Part shown: in pieces, positions 20,578 through 30,014 of the stretch | Position numbering within the stretch: position 1 is the first letter of the stretch | Layout of the letters: every line of letters starts with the position of its first letter | Assembly (NCBI GenBank): GCA_032718475.1 | Contig: JAUCBJ010006503.1 | Location: 1 to 33,793 of the forward strand | Direction of reading: 5' to 3' | Length of the DNA: 33,793 nt | Source of the DNA: Nemertoderma westbladi | Taxonomy: Eukaryota > Xenacoelomorpha > Nemertodermatida > Nemertodermatidae | The notes under the pieces: generated by a model | What the model was told of the DNA's origin: nothing | What the model saw: the letters and a program-made list of their open reading frames with translations, nothing else | The model's database searches: none | Program-made: the position numbers and the translations under genes

Positions 20578-21588
20578 AGTAAATTACTAGTTAACAAAAG
20601 TTTAACTAACTGTATAATAAATTTATCGCAGATCGCTTTAAAATTCAAATAATTTGTAGTTACACAGTTTGACATTTACTTTACTATTTTAAAAAATATA
20701 ACACAGTATAATAACTGACAAATTATTGTAAAATGCACTTCCATTAAATCAAATACTGGCCAACCTAGGCCTTCCCTGCATATTTAGTTGGGGAGTAAAT
20801 AATATATTTTAGAAGTTGTTTAAGGTAAATTAATTAAATAAATTAATAGTGACACTGAAGTGAATAGTGAAACAAATTCTTTAATAATTAAATTGAAAAA
20901 AAGATAGTAAAATAATGTAGGCCCTATTGGCTGATTCATATTGAATTAATATTTTTAAACTGGGGTAGGAGTATAGAATAGAGCATGTTTAAAATTTAGA
21001 ATTTAAATTTAAAATTACAGGGTTACACCCTGTAATTATTGTAAATTGGTAAACATTATTAAATTAGTGATTTATAGAAATTCATTTTCGAGTAAGAAAA
21101 TCTAGAGTCATATTAACTAACTAATAACATCAAATGTTGTATAACCCTATGCCGTAACCTTAGCAACCAATAAACACATGAATGTATAATAATGTAACGA
21201 AGTGCATTAGTTTGATGACATTGTTGGCTACGACAAGATGGACTATTATTATATGTCACATGGACTTATGGTTAGAGATTAAAATATATTTAAACTGGCG
21301 CGACGTACTAGTTAATACAAAGTGATTGTTAAACAATGATAATGTTATTATTATAATCGCTTTAATGATGAATCAGCCAATGACGATTGATGAGTTATAT
21401 TGTTAAGGTTACCGGTTAACAGCTAAATATATTTCACGGTTCTTGGTAGTGCGCAGGTATTTTATTTGATAGGCCTATAAATTACTGAATTAGCTGTTCG
21501 TTTTTGGTGGTTTTCATAGAGGACTTCTAGACTATTATTGTTAACAGTGCTGCTTGCTACAGTGTAAAGGAATACAGATTACTCATAA

Positions 21589-21590
<2 letters not shown>
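20578..21590. other. Upstream region of the 601-aa gene
   Basis: AT-rich, non-coding; the likely promoter region of the - strand gene. It contains an X-box-like site (21154-21167) and a small perfect hairpin, AATTACAGGGT (21013-21023), loop TAC, ACCCTGTAATT (21027-21037). Confidence 0.5.
21154..21167 (+). promoter_or_regulatory. RFX X-box-like site upstream of the 601-aa gene
   Basis: GTAACCTTAGCAAC fits the nematode ciliary X-box consensus RTHNYYWTRRNRAC at all 14 positions. It misses the stricter RYYNYY form at one base. It lies 577 bp upstream of the ATG at 20577. RFX factors drive cilium genes from such sites, usually closer to the start; one match in about 1 kb can be chance. Confidence 0.3.

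Positions 21591-21619
<29 letters not shown>
21591..21619 (+). repeat. Poly-C homopolymer, 29 nt
   Basis: Run of 29 C (poly-G on the - strand), directly next to the inverted repeat at 21627. Length approximate. Confidence 0.9.
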
Positions 21620-21621
<2 letters not shown>

Positions 21622-21626
21622 AAGCA

Positions 21627-21744
21627 GGACAATTCGGTCCCGGATAATTCGGTGCCGGACAATTCGGTCCCATTAATTTTGTATTTTGGCACCGAATTGT
21701 CCGGGACCGAATTGTCCGGATACTGACTACGACAATTCGGTCCC
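21627..21744. repeat. Six-copy 15-bp motif forming a 30-bp inverted repeat
   Basis: The motif GGACAATTCGGTCCC or close variants occurs forward at 21627, 21642, 21657 and 21731 (one base short) and inverted at 21688 and 21703. Segment 21627-21656 is the reverse complement of 21688-21717 with one mismatch in 30, separated by 31 nt. A stable hairpin is expected. Possibly a decayed MITE. Confidence 0.8.
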
Positions 21745-21945
21745 AAAACATGCATATTGACGAATGTATATGTGGGGCTGCGCATTAATAATGGAGTGAC
21801 ATGCGGTCAAGTATAACGTATGTGTATTCAGATATTATAAGAAGAGCAAACCAAGCATTAGGCCTAGATGAAAAGGGCAGTACAGAATTCAGAAGGCAGT
21901 ATAAGTACTGGAATACTATACATACTTACTTCCTGGTTTCCATAG

Positions 21946-22136
21946 GTTGCCAAGCAACGAAAGGCGTTGTTAAGCAACGATATAAACAACTGAGTTTGTG
22001 GTATGAACTAAGTACGCCTAAAATAAACTGTCACCGCACAGCGGTGAAAAAAAAAACGGTTTTCCTAGGCTGCCAAGCAACGGAAAGCGTTGCTAAGCGA
22101 CGATATAAACAGATGAGTTTGTGGCATGAACTAAAT
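21946..22136. repeat. 123-bp tandem duplication carrying four RFX-like X-boxes
   Basis: About 65 bp beginning GTTGCCAAGCAACGAAAGGC at 21946 recurs 123 bp later at 22069. Each copy has two sites 20 bp apart: 21946-21958 and 21966-21978; 22069-22081 and 22089-22101. All four fit RYYNYY-N-RRNRAC although the copies have diverged. The 123-codon open frame at 21801-22172 is a reading of this duplication and has no known domain; I do not call it. Confidence 0.7.
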
Positions 22137-22209
22137 AAATGGTTACATAATTCGTATTATTGGGCCATGTAAAATGGAGTTGCGTTTAGGTATAAATTGT
22201 CTACATGTA

Positions 22210-24320
22210 TTATTTCGGGAAACCATAGTATTGAGGGGGTCGGACTGTGCGTCCGGAACGAGTGGCTGGTTTCGGCGGTTGGGTCGGGGTCTCGGGGGTT
22301 GGTGAAGCGATCTCGGCCCAGGTCGGGGGTGCTTCCGGGGGCGGAGTCGCTGGTTCCGGTACATTTAGGGGCGCGGTCGGCGGACTCGGAGTCGGTGTGG
22401 TGGCCCCTCCTTCCGAGGTGGTGCGGGGTCGGAGGAAGACTCGGTTGCGTCGGAGTACGCTGCCACTCTCCTGGCGGACCATGTAGTCGTGGTTCGGGAG
22501 CGCTTCGACGACTACGCCTTGGCCCGTCCAACGCTTGGTGATGGTATTCTGGACGAGGACAGGTGTCCCTATGGATATAACACGGAGGGGCCGAGTGCGG
22601 AGGTCGTAGGCCGCACGTAGGCTGCGTTTGGATTTTTCGGCGACCTCGTCCAGTTGTTGGAAGCTCCTCCTCCATTTGGGGTCGAATGAGGAGGAATGTG
22701 CCGGCAGGGCTTCCCGTATGTTGCGCCCATACAGTAGTTCTGCAGGCGAGCGCCCGCCGTATCGCGGAGTATTCCGAAACGCGAGTATACCTTGCGCGAT
22801 TCCGTCGACATCGTGGTTGGTCCCTCGAACGATTCGTTTCATCGCTTTCACGGCGGCTTCGGCACGGCCGTTGGTGCGGGGGAGGTATGGGGACGATGGG
22901 TCGAAGTGGACCCCCCAGTTTTTAAGGAAGGTCCTCACCGCCTCTGAACCGAACTGGGGGCCGCCGTCGGGATGGAACTCCTGGGGGACGGCGGTAGCTA
23001 GAAATAGACGTCGGAGGTTCATGATGATGGCAGCCGAGGTTGTATCGGAACCAAGTCGGAACAAAGTGGGCCAACCGGTGTATTCGTCGGTAGCGACCAT
23101 GTAGTTCGTGCTGTCCGCCACGAATAGGTCGGCGTGGACCCTTTGGAACGGCCGAGTGGCTTCGGGGTGTCGTTGGAGGGGTTCCGGTGCTTGGGACGGT
23201 AGTGACGACTGACAGGATTGACAGCTCTCGATGGTGACCGCAATGTCGTTCGAAATGGTCGGCCACCAGACCGACCGACTTGCGCGCTCACGGGTCTTGT
23301 TGAGGCCCTGGTGGGCGGCGTGGAGTAGTCGGAGGGTGTTGGAGCGGAGTTCCTTCGGGATGTAGATCCGCGGCCCGTGGAGGATGACGCCATCGTGTAC
23401 CATGAGGTCCGTGCGGTGCTGGAAGTAGGGTCGCAGGTCGTCGTTGGTAATGTTATGACGTGACGTCGGCCAGCCGTCCCGGATCGTGGCGAGGAGAGCC
23501 GAGTAGATCGGGTCGACGGCGCCGGCGGCTCGGAGTTCGTCGAGTCGGGCGTCGCGGGCGTCGAGTGTCTGCGCTGTCTCAGCGAGAGCCGCCGAGACGA
23601 TGAACTCGCGGTCGTTGTTGTCGTCGGCCGCGAGGACGAGGTCATCCGGAGTGGGTTTATTTCGCGGCGAGCGGGAGAATGCGTCGGCGACGAGGTGCCG
23701 GGATCCTTTCTGATGGCGGGCAGTGAAGTTAAACCGCGATAGAGCCGTTTTTAATTTTAAGAGACGGTCATTTGAGACCTGGTCGAGCCGTCTATCATTC
23801 AGGATGGGTATGAGGGGGCTACAGTCCGTGACGAGGTCGAAGTGGTTTAGCCCATCCAGGAAGTAGCGGCACTTGTGTGCCGCCCAGGCCGCTCCGAGGG
23901 CCTCCAGTTCGGCCATCCCGGACCAGTTAGCCTCGTGTTTGGCGAGGGTCCGAGAGCCGCACTGGATGGTCAGCCAGCGGTTTGGAGTCGGGTCCCATTG
24001 GCGTAGGAGGAATCCAAGGCCATTGAGTCGAGAGGCGTCTGTCAGCAGTTCGGTTTTCCTGTTGGGGTGGAAGCCGGAGAGGTAGAGTGGGCTGGACAGT
24101 GCTGATCGGGTGGACTCGAAGGCGGTCTGGTGTTGTGGCAGCCAAACCCAGGTGGTGCGGTCCGTGTTGAGGCTGCGCAGTGGCTCGACGAGTTGGGAAA
24201 TCTCCGGAGTCGAGTTTCCCAACTGTTGTGCGAGGCCGAGGAAGGACCGGAGTTCGCGACGGTTGGTTGGAACCGGAAAGTTACGGAGGTCGTCGGTCTG
24301 TTTGTACCTTGCTAATTTAC
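22210..24320 (-). mobile_element. 5'-truncated Ty3/Gypsy retrotransposon
   Basis: The retrotransposon remnant containing the pol frame. The upstream break is abrupt at about 24306-24320 within the RT connection domain. I found no long terminal repeat, primer-binding site or polypurine tract on either side, so the right boundary (below 22210) is undefined. Confidence 0.8.
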
Positions 24321-24324
24321 TTAT
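22210..24324 (-). CDS. Ty3/Gypsy pol fragment: RT connection, RNase H, integrase
   Basis: Open for about 704 codons from 24324 to the stop at 22210, GC-rich against AT-rich flanks. Recognisable homology begins near 24306 with NFPVPTNRRELRSFLGLA, the RT thumb/connection segment of Ty3/Gypsy elements; the RT catalytic core is absent. Numbering from the internal TTG codon at 24220-24222 (Leu, residue 1): RNase H with D62 (TDAS), E105 or E107, D133 and D180 (VADAFSR); H2C2 integrase zinc finger H301, H304, C334, C337; integrase catalytic D365, D419 and E455, giving a canonical D-D-35-E spacing; then a Pro-rich tail ending TRSGRTVRPPQYY, typical of Gypsy pol C-termini. The element copies itself by reverse transcription and integrates cDNA in the nucleus. 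With no protease, RT core, gag or visible LTRs it cannot be autonomous. The intact frame suggests recent insertion or truncation. Confidence 0.92.
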   Translation of the reverse strand: MSKLARYKQTDDLRNFPVPTNRRELRSFLGLAQQLGNSTPEISQLVEPLRSLNTDRTTWVWLPQHQTAFESTRSALSSPLYLSGFHPNRKTELLTDASRLNGLGFLLRQWDPTPNRWLTIQCGSRTLAKHEANWSGMAELEALGAAWAAHKCRYFLDGLNHFDLVTDCSPLIPILNDRRLDQVSNDRLLKLKTALSRFNFTARHQKGSRHLVADAFSRSPRNKPTPDDLVLAADDNNDREFIVSAALAETAQTLDARDARLDELRAAGAVDPIYSALLATIRDGWPTSRHNITNDDLRPYFQHRTDLMVHDGVILHGPRIYIPKELRSNTLRLLHAAHQGLNKTRERASRSVWWPTISNDIAVTIESCQSCQSSLPSQAPEPLQRHPEATRPFQRVHADLFVADSTNYMVATDEYTGWPTLFRLGSDTTSAAIIMNLRRLFLATAVPQEFHPDGGPQFGSEAVRTFLKNWGVHFDPSSPYLPRTNGRAEAAVKAMKRIVRGTNHDVDGIAQGILAFRNTPRYGGRSPAELLYGRNIREALPAHSSSFDPKWRRSFQQLDEVAEKSKRSLRAAYDLRTRPLRVISIGTPVLVQNTITKRWTGQGVVVEALPNHDYMVRQESGSVLRRNRVFLRPRTTSEGGATTPTPSPPTAPLNVPEPATPPPEAPPTWAEIASPTPETPTQPPKPATRSGRTVRPPQYYGFPK

Positions 24325-24407
24325 TTACTTTCCTCGTTTCCCAACAGTTCTCAAGTTAGTTTCCCTATGTAGTTCGAAACGCAAAACCCGCCTAGGCGAA
24401 TATCCCG

Positions 24408-24580
24408 CCTCAATGTTGAATTCTCAATTTAGGGAAAGGAGCAGGTTACAGTGGCACGTTATTTTAACCAAAACAATAAACTAAACACAATAGAACAGGT
24501 TACAGTTTTATTTTTGAGAGTAATCATCTTTTATTTGCGTCAAATTTACCCTGGAGAGGGATGAATTTATGTTGCGTTTT
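24408..24580 (+). repeat. Dispersed repeat family copy C (longest form)
   Basis: Reads from CTCAATGTTGAATTCTCAAT through GGAGCAGGTTACAGTGGCAC, TTAACCAAAACAATAAAC, AACACAATAGAACAGGTTAC and CCCTGGAGAGGGATGAATTT. Matches copies A, B, D and E. No TIRs or tRNA-like promoter boxes seen, so the class is undetermined. Confidence 0.7.
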
Positions 24581-24632
24581 AATATTTGCCTTACTAGGAG
24601 TATCAACATCTTTTAATATAAAATCGTACACA

Positions 24633-24737
24633 ATGTCTAGTTGTTCCGTTGCAATTTGCAAAGTGTATCCGAGAAGGAGTCTCACCAGTGCGTTTTATGT
24701 GAATTGCTACTCGTTTCACCCTTGCGAGTTCCGGTGA
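24633..24737 (+). pseudogene. Possible THAP-domain N-terminal relic
   Basis: A 34-codon frame starting MSSCSVAICK with a later YSFHPCEFR before TGA. The spacing (M-x2-C-x4-C, then an SFH about 20 residues on) resembles the start of THAP C2CH zinc fingers, found in P-element-type transposases and in host proteins. The rest of the domain (second Cys-His pair, AVPTIF-type motif) is absent. Too short for a firm call. Confidence 0.25.
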
Positions 24738-25343
24738 TGTTTTCACCATTATCAAAAGATTTTAAACTTAATAAAGAACCTGAGAGTCTGAGACAACGCA
24801 GTTCGGGGAGAATATTATATTCCTCTCTCCTAACTCGAGAAATCAGAGAATTTATCCATCAGTTCTGAATTGCTTTCCCTGCAAACAATTTAACGTTTAT
24901 AAATGCATTAATTTCTGACAATGCCAAAGTTAATTATTAACATGTAAAAAATACATATAAATTCTCGCTTATTACAAATACTCATTAAAAATGTTCAGAC
25001 ATTTTCGTCCATTTTATTCCATATATATAAAAGAAACAATAATTAAAACCGCGAAATCAATTAACTATGTACTTAATTATTCTACAGGCTAACCTAACCC
25101 ACATTGTCTTGTAGACCCACTGTATTAATATATAGACAACAGACCTACAACACTGTAATAGTATTATAAGTAAAGGCGACGATTATGTGAAGTTAATATT
25201 ACTACTACTGTATTAAGTTAACTATAATTTATAACTGCACTAGTAACAACTGTAATTAACAAATGAACAATATTATAATAATAGCTGTTTAGGTTAATGT
25301 TCCTAAATTACATTTGAGTAATTGAGCACAAATATACACGTTC
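24738..25343. other. Intergenic, no gene seen
   Basis: AT-rich, stop-rich DNA between the THAP-like relic and the TIR element. Confidence 0.6.
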
Positions 25344-25913
25344 GTGGGGCCTTCGCGCAGCACAAGAGCCTATATTAGAAAGTACATTATACTAATCTCT
25401 ATTAGATATACGAAAACTGCCTTTCCTAAAATATATATGAGTAAAGGCGATGCTATCAGTTTGTGATAAACTAGTTGTAAAAATAGAGATCCATTTCAGT
25501 TTGCCCTTACACACTTTAACTGTCATTTGTAAACCTTCTAACTAGGGCTATTTAAGTTAAGTATGATATTTTTAGTTTTACAATACTCTTCTAATTCATT
25601 ATCCTCGTTGCGCTCGTCCTGTTTTGTCTTAAAATAATTTCCCTAAACGGAGACTAACGACCTTTATAACTATGCAAAGTCTCGAATCTGTGAGAGTAAC
25701 TGCCGATTTATGGCAGATGGATACTCGTAAACTGTAAACTCGTTGCGTTCGTTCATTTTTGACTTTTGCCGGACTACATGCGTACCAAGTTTCGTTTAAT
25801 TTCAACAAGGAATAATCGAGTTATTAGCGATCAAAATTTACGACGACGACGACAGACAACTCGTTAATGGCACCCATATGCTAAGGCTTTGCTCACTTCG
25901 TGGCTCGCCCCAC
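25344..25913. mobile_element. 570-bp TIR element (MITE), family 1, inverted relative to 14574
   Basis: Left end GTGGGGCCTTCGCGCAGCAC matches the right end of the 14574-14895 element. Its right end, read on the - strand, GTGGGGCGAGCCACGAAGTG, matches that element's left end. The right 130 bp include a GACGACGACGAC run, GATCAAAATTTACGACGACG and CGAGTTATTAGCGATC, all complementary to 14620-14700. It is therefore the same family in reverse orientation with a longer interior. No transposase. Confidence 0.82.
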
Positions 25914-26295
25914 AGGGTATTACAGTAGTATGTCAGTCACAGTCTAATTATATTATTAATTGTGTCCCTTCAGTTTAGTCTAAAATGTCAAAGAGCCCAC
26001 CTGGAGATGGGCCAGCAGTGGCCATCACCGAAGCTCCGCATTCCTAACCAAGATGGCCACCAGGATCCGTTGGAGGGGGAACCTGTGCGACCTTGTTTCA
26101 TGGGTCACAGAATGGAGGCGAGAACCGATCTCCCGGAGGAAGACGGCTGTCTCGGGCCCGGGGCGTCCCAGGGTCTCAAGGGCCACAGGATGAAAGATGT
26201 GGCCCCTCTCCATTACCTCACCGTAGGTTGCGTTCTTCCCTCGCTCTGCCCCATCCGCAGTGCGGCCGCTTGCAACGAGTGTTGACTAGAGGTGA
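25914..26295. other. GC-rich block of unknown nature before the 17-bp array
   Basis: From about 25985 to 26290 the sequence turns GC-rich and several frames stay open: 25962-26285 (+, 107 codons), a 46-codon + frame from ATG 26053 to TGA 26193, and 26025-26213 (-, 62 codons). The 26053 frame (MATRIRWRGNLCDLVSWVTE and on, rich in Arg/Trp) looks most protein-like but is short and has no domain I recognise. Could be a decayed exon, a repeat or chance from base composition. Confidence 0.35.
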
Positions 26296-28488
26296 CTCGG
26301 ACCTTCCCCCATTCGGACCTTCCCCCATTCGGACCTCCGTCCCATTCGGACCTCCGTCCCATTCGGACCTCCGTCCCATTCGGACCTCCGTCCCATTCGG
26401 ACCTCCGTCCCATTCGGACCTCCATCCCATTCGGAGCTCCGTCCCATTCGGAACTCCGTCCCATTCTGACCTCCTTTCCATTCTGACCTTCGTCCCATTC
26501 TGACCTTCGTCCCATTCTGACCTTCGTCCCATTCGGACCTCCGTCCTATTCGGACCTCCGTCCCATTCGGACCACCGTCCCATTCGGACCTCCGTCCCAT
26601 TCGGACCTCCGTCCCATTCGGACCTCCGTACTATTCGGACCTCCGTCCCATTCGGAGCTCCGTCCCATTCGGACCTCCGTCCCATTCGGACCACCGTCCC
26701 ATTCGGACCTCCGTCCCATTCGGACCTCCGTCCCATTCTGACCTTCGTCCCATTCGGACCTCCGTCCTATTCGGACCTCCGTCCTATTCGGACCTCCGTC
26801 CTATTCGGACCTCCGTCCCATTCGGACCTTCCCCCATTCGGACCTCCGTCCCATTCGGACCTCCGTCCCATTCGGACCTCCGTCCCATTCGGACCTCCAT
26901 CCCATTCGGAGCTCCGTCCCATTCGGAACTCCGTCCCATTCTGACCTTCGTCCCATTCTGACCTTCGTCCCATTCTGACCTTCGTCCCATTCGGACCTCC
27001 GTCCTATTCGGACCTCCGTCCCATTCGGACCACCGTCCCATTCGGACCTCCGTCCCATTCGGACCTCCGTCCCATTCGGACCTCCGTACTATTCGGACCT
27101 CCGTCCCATTCGGAGCTCCGTCCCATTCGGACCTCCGTCCCATTCGGACCACCGTCCCATTCGGACCTCCGTCCCATTCGGACCTCCGTCCCATTCTGAC
27201 CTTCGTCCCATTCGGACCTCCGTCCTATTCGGACCTCCGTCCTATTCGGACCTCCGTCCTATTCGGACCTCCGTCCCATTCGGACCACCGTCCCATTCGG
27301 ACCTCCGTCCCATTCGGACCTCCGTCCCATTCGGACCACCGTCCCATTCGGACCTCCGTCCCATTCGGACCACCGTCCCATTCGGACCTCCGTCCCATTC
27401 GGACTACCGTCCCATTCGGACCTCCGTCCCATTCGGACCTCCGTCCCATTCGGACCTCCGTCCCATTCGGACCTCCGTCCCATTCGGACCTCCGTCCCAT
27501 TCGGACCTCCGTCCCATTCGGACCTCCGTCCTATTCGGACCTTCGTCCCATTCGGACCTCCGTCCCATTCGGACCTCCGTCCCATTCGGACCTCCATCCC
27601 ATTCGGACCTCCGTCCTATTCGGACCTCCGTCCTATTCGGACCTCCGTCCCATTCGGACCACCGTCCCATTCGGACCTCCGTCCCATTCGGACCTCCGTC
27701 CCATTCGGACCACCGTCCCATTCGGACCTCCGTCCCATTCGGACCACCGTCCCATTCGGACCTCCGTCCCATTCGGACCTCCGTCCCATTCGGACCACCG
27801 TCCCATTCGGACCTCCGTCCCATTCGGACCTCCGTCCCATTCGGACCTCCGTCCCATTCGGACCTCCGTCCCATTCGGACCTCCGTCCCATTCGGACCTC
27901 CGTCCCATTCGGACCTCCGTCCTATTCGGACCTTCGTCCCATTCGGACCTCCGTCCCATTCGGACCTCCGTCCCATTCGGACCACCGTCCCATTCGGACC
28001 TCCGTCCCATTCGGACCTCCGTCCCATTCGGACCTCCGTCCCATTCGGACCTCCGTCCTATTCGGACCTCCGTCCCATTCGGACCTCCGTCCCATTCGGA
28101 CCACCGTCCCATTCGGACCTCCGTCCCATTCGGACCTCCGTCCCATTCGGACCTCCGTCCCATTCGGACCTCCGTCCTATTCGGACCTCCGTCCCATTCG
28201 GACCTCCGTCCTATTCGGACCTTCGTCCCATTCGGACCTCCGTCCCATTCGAACCTCCGTCCCATTCGGACCTCCATCCCATTCGGACCTCCGTCCTATT
28301 CGGACCTCCGTCCTATTCGGACCTCCGTCCCATTTGGACCACCGTCCCATTCGGACCTCCGTCCCATTCGGACCTCCGTCCCATTCGGACCACCGTCCCA
28401 TTCGGACCTCCGTCCCATTCGGACCACCGTCCCATTCGGACCTCCGTCCCATTTGGACCTCGGTCCCAATCGGACTTTCGTCCTGGAA
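26296..28488. repeat. 17-bp minisatellite, about 128 copies
   Basis: Unit CCATTCGGACCTCCGTC, about 2.2 kb. Variants include CTATTCGG, GGACCACCG, CATTCTGACCTTCG and GGAGCTCCG. Higher-order copies: a segment with TCCATCCCATTCGGAGCTCC recurs at 26421 and 26896 (475 bp), GTACTATTCGG at 26628 and 27086 (458 bp), and CCATCCCATTCGGACCTCC at 27594 and 28274 (680 bp, exactly 40 units). On the - strand the unit has ATG and no stop in any frame, and 3 x 17 bp gives a 17-residue protein repeat (MGRRSEWDGGPNGTEVR). The long - strand frames here are thus repeat artefacts. Confidence 0.95.
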
Positions 28489-29099
28489 CCAATGCTGACT
28501 AGGATCAAAAGTTTTAAAATAATATTAAAAAATTTCAATTTAACGTAAAATACTGTAACAATGCGGATAGTACTAGATCGTGACAACAGTCAAAAACAGG
28601 CGAAAACAGTTGGAATTTAGGGGAAACAGTCGAAAACAGTTACGATAGATCGTTTAAAAATAATCATCCATGCATCCAGTTGAAAATATATATTGAAGTT
28701 AACTTGGTGTAATAATAGATTTAAAATTTAGTGGCATTTATAATGTCACTAACTTAAGTTATTCCCCATTAAAAACTGTTTAAAATAACAATACAATGGT
28801 GGGCTATGTAAAAAAATATCTGAATTCGCCCTAGGGAAAATAACCAGTTATTAATCCTATCCCGCTTTTGGTAGCTTAGTTACAGCCAATCAATTAGAAT
28901 ATAATAATAAAATATAAAATATTTGCATATTAATAGGTTTCATGCACTAGCTACCATGGTTACAGTTCACAACCGCTTTGTTTAGAACTTATTACAGAGT
29001 TGCTGCAAGCAGATTATCCCGTAAGACAGCGACAGTAATGTACAGAGTGGCCTTCCATACGTGGAATGTAGTTACGTATAGACGTATAATATACGTTAC
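28489..29099. other. Intergenic, no gene seen
   Basis: AT-rich. Contains a perfect octamer ATTTGCAT (28921-28928) and a near X-box GCTACCATGGTTAC (28950-28963), both isolated. No gene follows. Confidence 0.5.
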
Positions 29100-29215
29100 A
29101 TTATTCTAACCAAAACAATAAATTAAACACAATAGAACAGGTTACAGTTGTATTATTAGAAGTAATCAGCTGTTATTTGCGTCGATTATGCCCTGGGGCG
29201 GTATAAAAGTATAAC
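29100..29215 (+). repeat. Dispersed repeat family copy D
   Basis: AACCAAAACAATAAATTAAA, then CACAATAGAACAGGTTACAG, AATCAGCTGTTATTTGCGTC and CCCTGGGGCGG, matching copies A and C in the same order. Confidence 0.7.
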
Positions 29216-29719
29216 TTTTATTCGGCCGTTAGGCAAGGGATTACGTGCAAAGTCAGGCGACTTATTTCCACTGCGGGCCCCCTCGAACTATACTCCCCAG
29301 AGGAATAGCCAGTACTAATTAGCTACCATTTAAGGATGCAAGCAAAAATGCGCCCTTGTTACACCCGCTTTTTATTCCGTTGAAAGTCCCCTTATCTGTA
29401 GCTGGGAAATTAATCTGAGAAAGAGCTACTGTATTATGTTCTAACAACTGACACAAAAACTCAGTTATTCCAACGGCCTTCGGCCTCAATATTCAGACTA
29501 CAGCTTTTCAGCAGCCTACCGACGCGGCGACGCATATAGTACCAAACAACACACCGGTCGGGGTTTAGAAACCAACTCCTGGATCCCGTCACACTTCTGC
29601 GGCCTAAAATGCACATTTTAAGTGGCGATAAGCTAGTCTACTCCAAACTTAGTAAAACTTGGTAAACTTGCCAAATCCACACGCCACTACGTGTTCGATT
29701 CCCGTACAAAACATTGTTA

Positions 29720-29970
29720 AACAGCCAATAAAAGCTATTTTTCATTTTCCTAACCCAGCTGGTCTTTGTTGTGACGTAAACAATGACACCTGGGGGCTTT
29801 TTATTGGAAGTTGGTAAGCAACTGGCTATGACGTCATGATTTCTCAGATTTCTTGGAATCAGCTAGGCCGGAAGTTCATTGTTCAGTTTTGCTGGTAGTG
29901 GCAAGACGGTTTATGCCAAGTTAATATCTTGGCCAAATTCGTAAAATCATAGTCAGTTATCAAATGGCTG
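29720..29970 (+). promoter_or_regulatory. Candidate promoter: CCAAT pair, CRE pair, ETS site
   Basis: CCAAT (29724-29728), TGACGTAA (29772-29779), ATTGG (29812-29816), a half X-box GTTGGTAAGCAAC, perfect CRE TGACGTCA (29829-29836) and CCGGAAGT (ETS, about 29869) lie within about 150 bp. An ATG at 29964 opens MAEAAKCCIQ and stops unless a donor such as T|GTATAC splices it away. Motifs are read directly; promoter function and any gene are inference. Confidence 0.3.
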
Positions 29971-30014
29971 AAGCCGCGAAGTGCTGTATACAATAACGGG
30001 ACCATTGAGGGAAT

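Noticed and set aside
21801-22172. 123-codon + strand ORF with an internal GCQAT repeat
   Set aside because: Created by the 123-bp tandem duplication, which is a multiple of 3. It has no domain and overlaps the X-box repeat.
22157-24145. Other-frame ORFs over the Gypsy pol
   Set aside because: The GC-rich coding sequence leaves shadow frames open; only the 22210-24324 - frame has RNase H and integrase motifs.
26213-28586. Many overlapping - strand ORFs with MGRRSEWDGGPNG repeats, and + strand PFGPPSHSDL frames
   Set aside because: All are frames of the 17-bp array. The same peptide appears in every - strand frame, which shows a composition effect and not a gene.
28950-28963. GCTACCATGGTTAC as an RFX X-box, with octamer ATTTGCAT nearby
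   Set aside because: One mismatch to the consensus at a contact position and no gene next to it; the octamer is an isolated 8-mer.
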